Source of the DNA: JAWLBW01 sp041687475 | GTDB taxonomy: Bacteria > J088 > JAWLBW01 | Assembly: GCA_041687475.1 (NCBI GenBank) | Contig: JAWLBW010000158.1 | Location: 1 to 10,276 of the forward strand | Reading direction: 5' to 3' | Length of the DNA stretch: 10,276 bases | Part shown: positions 4,223-10,276 of the stretch, piece after piece | Position numbering within the stretch: position 1 is the first letter of the stretch | Layout: every line of letters starts with the position of its first letter | The notes under the pieces: model-generated | Seen by the model: the letters and a program-made list of their open reading frames with translations, nothing else | The model's database searches: none | Told to the model about the DNA's origin: nothing | Program-made: the position numbers and the translations under genes

Positions 4223-6856
4223 TCAGGAGAACTCTTTCCGCAAGGCGTCGAGCTGGGCGCTTCGCTCGGCGGGCAACGCCCCGTCGAGCACCTGATTGCG
4301 CAGCCAGGACAGCCGGCGCCCCATTTCCGGACCCTGCGGTACGCCCATGGCCTGCAGGTCGGCGCCCGAAACCGCGGGTCTGACGTCGCGCCAATGGCTG
4401 AGGAAGGAAGACACGATGTCGCGCCGCTCGGGGTAACGTATGGCCCAGAGCAGCAGCGCGGCGTCGTCGGCACGTTCGAGGGTGCTCATGGCGGCGCTGG
4501 GGCGTTCATGCCAGGCATTGCCGGCGTGCTCGCTCTGCTCGCAGGCCCGCTCGAGGTCGAAGGCCTTCTGCCGTAGCGCTTCCCACAGAATGCGTTCCGA
4601 GTCGGGCAATTTCATGGCCTGCATTGCCTTGGTGCTGCGGTCGTATCGCAGCCCGAGAACAAGCGAACCGAGCAGCAGGGTCTCTTCGTATTCGACCTCG
4701 GGCCCGAATTGAAGCCGGTACCAGGCCGTCCACTCGAGCGCGCGTTTGACGATGAGCTCGAGTTCGGGGTCGAAGCCGAATTCGGCCACCGATTGCAGCA
4801 CGCCCGCCTTGTCGAAGGCGTGAAAGACGGCAATCGGGTCGCGCTCGCGAAACGGAAGAAAGAATTCGCGCCGCAGCCTGGTTCCCTCGCTCTCGCTGAA
4901 CAGCCGCAGATCGACGGCCCTTTTGAGCAGGCGTTCGGTCTGGTCTTCGAGCGTAAAGGAGAAACGCACCGCCAGTCGAATGCCTCGAAGGGCACGGGTC
5001 GGGTCATCGACAAAGCTCAGCGAGTGAAGCACGCGCACCCGGCCGTGTTTGAGGTCTTCGAGCCCGCGATAACGGTCGATGAGGTCGCCGAATTCATCGG
5101 GCATAAGCGAAACGGCCATGGCGTTCATGGTAAAGTCGCGGCGGTAAAGATCCTGCTCGAGACTGCCGGGCAGCACTTCGGGCAGGGCGCCGGGGCGGGC
5201 GTAGGTTTCGCGGCGAGCCCGTGCCAGATCGAACGCCAGACCGTCGGCAAAGGTCACGTGCGCCGTGTGAAACCGGCCGTACCGCTTGACCGTCGCGCCC
5301 TGCTCACGCACCCGTTCGAGAAACGGCTCGGGGTCGCCTTCGACCACCAGATCCCAGTCGACCGGGCGGCGCCGCAGAATGAGGTCGCGTACGCTGCCGC
5401 CGACCAGAAAGACCTTCACGCCGGTAGCCGAGGCCATTTGGCCGAAGCTTCGCAGGTGGGCCTCGGCGGCCGCACCGAGCTGGCCGCGAATTTCGCCGGC
5501 CAGGTTGCGGGTCGACTCGGCGCCGATGGCCGGCGTGTCGTGGCGCGGCACGGTCTGCTCGTACACCGCGCGCAGAATGTCGCGGCGGGTTACGACGCCC
5601 AGGGGCTTGCCGTATTCCTCGACCAGAAAGAAGCGCTCGCCCGTGCGGTACAGCAAGGCGCGAAGCTCGGTCAGCGGCGTTTCGGGGCGAATGGCCTCAA
5701 GCGTGTGCCTGATGTACGGCTGCACTTTCTCGCCGGCCATGCCGTGGCTTACGGCCGCGGTTACGGCGGCGGCCTCGAGCGAGCCGACCGCCTTTTCGCC
5801 TTCCCAGGCCACCAGTGAGCCGATGCGGTGCCCGGCAAGAATGGCGTGCGCCCGCCCCAGGGTTTCGTCGGCGTCGACCCCCAGAATAGGCGTGCTCATG
5901 AGGTCGCGCGCCCGCACCGTATGCACGCCGGCTTCGGCCAGCACGCGCCCCAACGTCGCTTCGGCTTCGACCAGCGACTGGTTGCGAAGCACCGCCGAAG
6001 CCGCCGCCGGGTGGCCGCCGCCGCCCAGCTTTTCGGCCACCGCAGCCACATCGACGCCCGGCGTGAACGAACGTGCGATGAAGAATACCTTCTGGGGAAT
6101 GGCCACCAGCACGAAGGCTGCGTCGACTCCGTCGTCGCCGAGGCGGTTGGCCAGCATGGCGATGTCGGGCACGAAGGAAGGCAGGGTAACCCGGGCGACT
6201 ACGGCACGCAGATTCTGCCAGTCGACCGTGCGGCGCGTTGCCATGAGCTCTTCGAGCACTTCGGTCTGCCGTGCGTTCCATACGCGTTCGAGCAGGTCGG
6301 CGGCCTCTTCGGGTCGTGCGCCCCACAGCACGAGCTGCCGGGCCGCGGCAAAATCGCGCTCCGAGGTCGAGCGAAAGGACAGCTGGCCGGTGTCTTCGTA
6401 TATGCCTGCCAGCAGCAGCGTGGCGTCGCGCGCCTCGGGCGCCACGCCGGCCTCGGCAAGCTCTTCGGTCACGATGGTGCAGGCCGAACCTACCGGCGCC
6501 CAGTGAAAGACGACCCGCGGGTCGCGCGCCAACGCCTCATTGCGCGGATGGTGGTCGTACACGTGAATGGAAACCCGGTCACCCAGCTGCTGCGTCCACT
6601 TTCCCGCGCGGTTCAGGTCCTGGGTGTCGGTAATGACGACCTGCGGCCACTCGGCGGGCACGACGTCGTCGGCCGATACAATGGGCATACCCGGTGGAAA
6701 CAGATTCAAGGCCTTCGTCACGACCTCTTCCACGTTGCGCCCCAGCGCAAGCGTGGCGTCGGGATACAGGTAGCGAAGCCCGACAAGCGACGCGTAACCG
6801 TCGAGGTCGGTGCCGTTGTGGGTCGCAAAAAGCGTGTTGGATGCTGGCTGGGTCAC
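4223..6856 (-). CDS. Fused DHH / tandem CBS / tRNA nucleotidyltransferase (CCA- or A-adding enzyme, poly(A) polymerase family)
   Basis: The protein has 877 residues from the GTG at 6856. I chose that start because the open frame further upstream runs through the terminator of the preceding gene, and because the first domain begins only about 10 residues later. Residues 9-290 are a DHH phosphoesterase: THNGTDLDG (12-20), VITD (74-77), the DHH triad at 101-103, GIYEDTGQL (151-159), and a DHHA1 end with GGGGHPAAASA (278-288). Two CBS motifs follow, about 314-372 and 377-433. Residues about 470-877 are a class II nucleotidyltransferase: FLVGGSVRD (483-491), catalytic D500 and D502 in VDWDLVVEGD, RRDFTMNAMA (572-581), and DDPTRALRGIRLAVRF (617-632) with the helical tRNA-binding tail. 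The enzyme adds or repairs the 3' CCA, or only its last A, on tRNA in the cytoplasm. Proteins of this architecture include A-adding enzymes that work with a separate CC-adding enzyme. The ribosome site is weak. Confidence 0.93.
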   Translation of the reverse strand: MTQPASNTLFATHNGTDLDGYASLVGLRYLYPDATLALGRNVEEVVTKALNLFPPGMPIVSADDVVPAEWPQVVITDTQDLNRAGKWTQQLGDRVSIHVYDHHPRNEALARDPRVVFHWAPVGSACTIVTEELAEAGVAPEARDATLLLAGIYEDTGQLSFRSTSERDFAAARQLVLWGARPEEAADLLERVWNARQTEVLEELMATRRTVDWQNLRAVVARVTLPSFVPDIAMLANRLGDDGVDAAFVLVAIPQKVFFIARSFTPGVDVAAVAEKLGGGGHPAAASAVLRNQSLVEAEATLGRVLAEAGVHTVRARDLMSTPILGVDADETLGRAHAILAGHRIGSLVAWEGEKAVGSLEAAAVTAAVSHGMAGEKVQPYIRHTLEAIRPETPLTELRALLYRTGERFFLVEEYGKPLGVVTRRDILRAVYEQTVPRHDTPAIGAESTRNLAGEIRGQLGAAAEAHLRSFGQMASATGVKVFLVGGSVRDLILRRRPVDWDLVVEGDPEPFLERVREQGATVKRYGRFHTAHVTFADGLAFDLARARRETYARPGALPEVLPGSLEQDLYRRDFTMNAMAVSLMPDEFGDLIDRYRGLEDLKHGRVRVLHSLSFVDDPTRALRGIRLAVRFSFTLEDQTERLLKRAVDLRLFSESEGTRLRREFFLPFRERDPIAVFHAFDKAGVLQSVAEFGFDPELELIVKRALEWTAWYRLQFGPEVEYEETLLLGSLVLGLRYDRSTKAMQAMKLPDSERILWEALRQKAFDLERACEQSEHAGNAWHERPSAAMSTLERADDAALLLWAIRYPERRDIVSSFLSHWRDVRPAVSGADLQAMGVPQGPEMGRRLSWLRNQVLDGALPAERSAQLDALRKEFS

Positions 6857-7023
6857 GGTAGTGTTCGAATGCGAAGGAAGCTCGGTGGCGTCGGCGGCCC
6901 CGTTTCCACCATTGTGACATGTGCAGAAGGAAACGGACGACGAGTGCAGCCGGAAAGCCGTGGGGTAGCCTTTTTTTCTAACGCGGGTCGACCTTGACCA
7001 CCAGGAGGAAAACGTCACAGCCG

Positions 7024-7053
7024 AAAATGCGAAAGCCCGGCAGGGCCGGGCTT
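7024..7053 (-). terminator. Rho-independent terminator of the phosphoesterase gene
   Basis: On the minus strand AAGCCCGGC (7053-7045) and GCCGGGCTT (7041-7033) form a perfect 9-bp stem with a 3-base loop, followed by TCGCATTTT. It begins 29 bases past the stop codon at 7083. It also shows that the open frame upstream of the nucleotidyltransferase start is non-coding. Confidence 0.82.
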
Positions 7054-7082
7054 CCACAAGGCGGAAGGCGAGTGTCGCGTTT

Positions 7083-8513
7083 TTACTTCTTGCGCGAAAG
7101 CTCGAGGTTTTTGATGGCCCGCAGTGTCTGCAGGCGGTAAGGGCGCCGATCGAGCGACTGCGGAATCAACCCCATGTCGGCCACAATCTGCACATCGACG
7201 GGCGACAGTCCCAGGCTTCCGCCGCCGTACTGGCAGGCGCTGGTGATTTCGCTGTCGTCGACCTCGACCGGATCGTAAAGCGGCGCTTTACGCGGATTCT
7301 TTTCGCGAATGCGCTTGACGTCGAGCACGTCGACGAAGTTGTTGGCGTTGGCATCGCGCTTGGTCAGCGGTTCGAGTCCCCACTTCCACTGCGTGAAAGC
7401 CAGAACCGAGGTATGCTCGTACTGCGTATGGCTGACCTCGTTCTTGACCCAGGGGCCGGCAACCAGCCCCGGCACGCGAAAGCCCAACCCCTGGAACGCT
7501 TCATCTTCCGAGTCGTCTTCGACCGCGGGGGGCGGAACGTGATCGTAAAAGCCACCGCATTCGTCATACGAGTAGAAGATGATGGAGCGCTCCCACTGCG
7601 GGCTCTGGGCCAGCGAGTGATAGACCGTCGACATGAACTGCTGCCCGAGGCCCACGTGGTGGGGTGGATGGTCGTCGTTCAGGGCATAGCCGGGGTCGAC
7701 GAAGCAGTAGTTCGGAAGGCGGCCGTGCTCGGCGTCGTCGTGAAAGGCGTGAATGGGTGCAATGTGGTCGCCGTACTTCTCCATGAACGCATTCGAAAGA
7801 ATGAGAAACGGCAGATCGGTGTAGTAATACTTGAACGTCAGGCCCTTTTCGGCCAGCCGGTCGTAAATCATATCGAAGTTGAACGCACCCGCCTTGTCGA
7901 GCGGGTTGCCGCGCTCGCCCATGGACTGGGCGCCGTGCGCATACCATCGATTCGGCCAGGTAGGGCCGCGAAAGGACGAAAACCAGCGATCGCACAGCAC
8001 GAAATCGTCGGCCAGATTGTAGATGAAGGGCAGCTGCTTACGGTTGTGATAATCCATGACCGTGTTCGGAAGAACTGCCTCGCCGCCATGGCCCGACTCC
8101 ATATGCGCCTTTACGAAACCGGCATTGGTGCCGTCGGCGAACTGGGTCACGCCCGCTCCGTAGCCGTGCGGGGGGTCTTCGACGCACATGCGGGCAGCCA
8201 GTTTCGGGAAAACCTTCGTGCCGTGTTCGTCTTCGTTGTAAAGCTCGGAGGTCAGGCCGTCGACGTCGGTACGGCCTTCTTCGAGGCCGAGCGCGCCGAA
8301 GTAATGATCGAAGGATCGGTTCTCCATCATCACGAACACGACGGTGTCGATGGGAACTTCTTCGGGCCGGAGGGGACTCTTCAGGTCGACCGGTTCCGGT
8401 TCGTCGGCGCCGCAGGCCTGCAGCAGCGGAGGCATCGCAGCGGCCCCGGCGGCAACCGCCATGCCCTTCAGCGTGTCGCGGCGCGATACACCCTTCTTTC
8501 GATCTTCACTCAT
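7083..8513 (-). CDS. Tat-exported phosphoesterase (phospholipase C / acid phosphatase family)
   Basis: This 476-residue protein starts at the ATG at 8513, which follows GGAGA at a good spacing. The N-terminus is a twin-arginine signal: SRRDTLK (10-16), a weakly hydrophobic Ala-rich stretch (17-31), then LQAC (31-34), which could act as a relaxed lipobox with lipidation on C34. The catalytic domain (about 55-460) carries the metal and nucleophile motifs of the bacterial phospholipase C / AcpA phosphoesterase family: MMENRSFDHYFG (62-73), a GPTWPNRWY segment (183-191), DECGGFYDHVPPP (317-329) and YEHTSVLAFTQ (365-375). Members hydrolyse phospholipids or phosphomonoesters outside the cytoplasm. 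It is smaller than the large haemolytic phospholipases C, which have extra C-terminal domains that are absent here. It has its own terminator and a 153-base gap to the recombinase gene upstream. The exact substrate is not predictable. Confidence 0.92.
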   Translation of the reverse strand: MSEDRKKGVSRRDTLKGMAVAAGAAAMPPLLQACGADEPEPVDLKSPLRPEEVPIDTVVFVMMENRSFDHYFGALGLEEGRTDVDGLTSELYNEDEHGTKVFPKLAARMCVEDPPHGYGAGVTQFADGTNAGFVKAHMESGHGGEAVLPNTVMDYHNRKQLPFIYNLADDFVLCDRWFSSFRGPTWPNRWYAHGAQSMGERGNPLDKAGAFNFDMIYDRLAEKGLTFKYYYTDLPFLILSNAFMEKYGDHIAPIHAFHDDAEHGRLPNYCFVDPGYALNDDHPPHHVGLGQQFMSTVYHSLAQSPQWERSIIFYSYDECGGFYDHVPPPAVEDDSEDEAFQGLGFRVPGLVAGPWVKNEVSHTQYEHTSVLAFTQWKWGLEPLTKRDANANNFVDVLDVKRIREKNPRKAPLYDPVEVDDSEITSACQYGGGSLGLSPVDVQIVADMGLIPQSLDRRPYRLQTLRAIKNLELSRKK

Positions 8514-8666
8514 AGCAATTCTCCATACACGCGAGTCTGCGCCCGCATACCTTTTGAGAGACGGGCAGAAGCGGCCATAAGCTTACCATGTAACACGCCC
8601 GGTCTCCCAGCCCTTCGATCAGGCGGCATGCAACGCAGGGTACCAAAGGGCGGTGACCGCTTTGTG

Positions 8667-9557
8667 TCAGCGTCTGGCGCGGGGGTGCGCGGTATCGTAA
8701 ATGCCGCGCAAGCGCTCGCGGGTAACGTGGGTGTAAATCTGGGTGGTGGTCAGATCGACATGCCCGAGCATGAGCTGCACGCTGCGCAGGTCGGCCCCGT
8801 GAGCCAGCAGGTGGGTCGCAAACGAGTGCCTGAGCGTGTGGGGAGAAAAGCTTGCCCTGATGCCGGTCTTCAACGCATAACCACGCAACAGCTTCCAGAA
8901 GCCCTGTCTGGTCATGGCCCCCCCGGTTCTCTGCGTCACGAAGACAAAGGGACTTGAACCATGCTCGGCCAGCAGAAGGGGACGCGAAGAAGCCAGATAT
9001 TCTCGCAACGCGATATTGGCTTGCGTACCCAGCGGCACGGGACGCTCCTTCGAGCGCTTACCCATGACGATGAGATAGCCCTCGTCAAGACGCAGGTTGG
9101 TCATTTCAAGGTGAACCAGCTCGCTTACCCGCAGACCGGTGGCGTACAGCACCTGCAGCATCGCGTAGTCACGCATGCCCAGCGGGCTAGCCGTTTCGGG
9201 CGCCGACAGCAGGGTTTCGACGTCGTCTTCGGACAAGGCCTTGGGAAGCCCGCGCGGCAGCTTCGGTGCGTCGATAAGGTCGAGCGGATTTTCGGTGATC
9301 CACTTCTCACGCAGGCGAAAGCGGTAAAAGCCCCGCAGCGCCGAAAGCAGCCGGGCTCGTGACCGCGCCGTCAGGCCTGCCTCGTCGGCCGCGTCGAATA
9401 CGGCGCGCAGTTCGGCCAGATTCGGTTCGCTTTCCGTCTGCAGATGCCGCAGGAAAAAACCGAGGTCGCGTGCATAGGCCTCGAGCGTGTGGGCGCTGAG
9501 CCCCCGCTCGGCACGTAAATGGTCCAGGTAGATGTCGACCTGTTCGGCGAGTTGCAT
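8667..9557 (-). CDS. xerD: Tyrosine recombinase of the XerC/XerD type
   Basis: This 296-residue protein has the usual Xer length. The ATG at 9557 was chosen over longer in-frame extensions because it gives MQLAEQVDIYLDHLRAERGLS, the normal beginning of the core-binding domain (about 1-90). The catalytic domain (about 105-296) has the full set: R143 (ATGLRVSEL), K167 (MGKRSKER), H240 and R243 (SPHTLRHSFATHLL), H266 (LGHVDL) and the nucleophile Y275 (TTTQIYTHV). Xer recombinases resolve chromosome dimers at the dif site with FtsK. XerC and XerD are hard to tell apart without alignment, so the D assignment is tentative; a single-recombinase system (XerH/XerS-like) or an integrase of an element is less likely given the length and lack of phage neighbours. 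I see no dif-like site in the window. Confidence 0.9.
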   Translation of the reverse strand: MQLAEQVDIYLDHLRAERGLSAHTLEAYARDLGFFLRHLQTESEPNLAELRAVFDAADEAGLTARSRARLLSALRGFYRFRLREKWITENPLDLIDAPKLPRGLPKALSEDDVETLLSAPETASPLGMRDYAMLQVLYATGLRVSELVHLEMTNLRLDEGYLIVMGKRSKERPVPLGTQANIALREYLASSRPLLLAEHGSSPFVFVTQRTGGAMTRQGFWKLLRGYALKTGIRASFSPHTLRHSFATHLLAHGADLRSVQLMLGHVDLTTTQIYTHVTRERLRGIYDTAHPRARR

Positions 9558-9680
9558 ATTCACACACCGGTGAGTCAACAGCGTACCATACCGTCTTTCA
9601 GCCTTGTGGAAGGCGAGCATTCCCTGCCCAATGCGTGCCTGCCCTTCACGGATTCGCTTGCCTTACGGCGGATCTCGAAC
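9558..9680. other. Upstream region of the recombinase gene
   Basis: These 123 bases lie between the terminator of the upstream gene and the recombinase start, so they should hold its promoter and leader. A -10-like TATGGT (minus strand, about 9594-9589) is visible, but I cannot pair it with a clear -35. No gene or repeat is seen. Confidence 0.35.
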
Positions 9681-9719
9681 AAAAAAAAGCACCCTCCTTC
9701 CTGCCTGGAAAGAGGGCGC
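9681..9719 (-). terminator. Strong rho-independent terminator of the beta-propeller gene
   Basis: On the minus strand GCGCCCTCTTTCC (9719-9707) pairs with GGAAGGAGGGTGC (9701-9689) over 13 bp with two G-U pairs around a 5-base loop. Eight T follow (9688-9681). It lies 44 bases past the stop codon at 9764. This is the clearest intrinsic terminator in the window. Confidence 0.95.
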
Positions 9720-9763
9720 TCGTTCTATCGGGATTCTGGCGTTAAAGGTCTTTCAACCTTCTC

Positions 9764-10276
9764 TCATTCGCAGAAAATGGCATCATTGAACCGGCCGCCC
9801 TCGATACCGAGCTCCACTTCGCGCCTGGGTTCGGGCGCTCCCTCGGCCAGGCGGGGGTATGCGTGCACGTAAGACACTTCGGTATCGGTCGCCTCGTCAT
9901 AGCGGGTCTGAAGCACCAGCACCTCGTTGTTCACCGCGTCGAACAGCAGCTTGCCCGTGGTGGCGGGGTTGAAGTCTACGGTACGTACACCCGGCGCAAA
10001 GGCCGGCGCCTTCTCTTCCCCTTCCCCGCCGCCGCTGTCGGAGACGATAGGCTGCCCTCGGTTGAAGGAACGCAGTGGCGTCGCGCTCGTCAAGGCAGCC
10101 GGCAAGACAGACACGGTAATATTCGAGCCGTAATAGACTTCGCCCCGCGCCGGATCGATCGCAAACGAAGGAGACAGGTTGTCTGGCATGGTAAGGCTTC
10201 GCTTTTCGGTCAGGGTCAACGGGTCAAGCACCACCAGGCGATTTCGCTCAAGCAGCCACAGTTCGTCGGCAACCGG
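9764..10276 (-). CDS. C-terminal end of a beta-propeller-like protein, runs off right edge
   Basis: The frame is open from base 10276 to the TGA at 9764-9766, giving 170 residues; the start lies outside the window. In-frame GTG codons exist, but the reading remains protein-like to the edge (DELWLLERNRLVVLDPLTL), so I read it as partial. The sequence has repeated blade-like segments: DELWLLERNRLVVLDPLTLTEKRSL, SFAIDPARGEVYYGSN, and VRTVDFNPATTGKLLFDAVNNEVLVLQ. These resemble YncE/YVTN or other surface beta-propellers. A Gly/Glu-rich loop (SDSGGGEGEEKAP) interrupts them. Such proteins are often exported or lipoproteins, but the N-terminus that would show this is missing. The fold is inferred and no function is claimed. 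Confidence 0.7.
   Translation of the reverse strand, partial: PVADELWLLERNRLVVLDPLTLTEKRSLTMPDNLSPSFAIDPARGEVYYGSNITVSVLPAALTSATPLRSFNRGQPIVSDSGGGEGEEKAPAFAPGVRTVDFNPATTGKLLFDAVNNEVLVLQTRYDEATDTEVSYVHAYPRLAEGAPEPRREVELGIEGGRFNDAIFCE

Noticed and set aside
4709..6997. Long plus-strand open frames (369, 406 and 389 codons) opposite the nucleotidyltransferase
   Set aside because: The minus strand encodes a complete three-part enzyme with every motif in place; these frames are shadows.
6857..7057. 67-residue N-terminal extension of the nucleotidyltransferase
   Set aside because: It reads through the terminator of the phosphoesterase gene, is not protein-like, and the DHH domain begins right after the GTG at 6856.
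7413..8957. 514-codon open frame on the plus strand opposite the phosphoesterase and recombinase
   Set aside because: It is antisense to two genes with complete catalytic motifs, spans the gap between them, and resembles no protein; long antisense frames are expected at this GC content.
1..10276. CRISPR array, insertion sequence or defence island
   Set aside because: No regularly spaced repeats, terminal inverted repeats, transposase or restriction-type genes are visible; the only defence-like item is the Phd-VapC pair.

Overview
This is a GC-rich bacterial window with strong G/C third-position bias and frequent TCG serine codons. Every protein gene lies on the minus strand, and the only plus-strand gene is a tRNA. 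The envelope suggests a Gram-negative, heterotrophic bacterium: a Tat-exported phosphoesterase with a possible lipobox, a periplasmic DUF4142 protein and a sugar SemiSWEET. The DHH-CBS-nucleotidyltransferase fusion is known from several deep-branching phyla and from delta-proteobacterial and spirochaete relatives. A SemiSWEET of this type is well known from Leptospira. I would not name a lineage more closely than that.

Layout, right to left, which is the direction of transcription. Bases 10276-9764 hold the C-terminal end of a beta-propeller-like protein, closed by a strong terminator at 9681-9719. Then come a XerC/D tyrosine recombinase (9557-8667) and a Tat-signal phosphoesterase of the phospholipase C/acid phosphatase family (8513-7083) with its own terminator (7024-7053). 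A long fused DHH / CBS / tRNA nucleotidyltransferase follows (6856-4223), ending in a hairpin. A compact Phd/YefM-VapC toxin-antitoxin operon (4125-3494) has a recognisable promoter, direct-repeat operator candidates and an apparently leaderless antitoxin mRNA. It converges on a plus-strand tRNA-Thr(CGT) (3282-3357) with its own promoter and terminator. Further left are a SemiSWEET sugar transporter (2980-2675), a small two-helix membrane protein (2568-2230), a secreted DUF4142 protein with an acidic tandem-repeat linker (1990-1166), a gene-free stretch with two hairpins (832-1165), and the N-terminal 277 residues of a membrane-bound GAF sensor protein, probably a histidine kinase, running off the left edge (831-1).

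How the genes relate. Most are separate housekeeping or accessory genes with their own terminators rather than one pathway. The exception worth noting is the middle: a tRNA gene, a PIN-domain toxin module (a family whose members often cut tRNA or rRNA) and a tRNA 3'-end nucleotidyltransferase sit side by side. That clustering is visible; a functional link is only inference. I found no CRISPR array, insertion sequence, prophage gene or clearly new multi-gene system. The most informative non-coding signals are the vapBC control region and the terminators and hairpins at gene borders.
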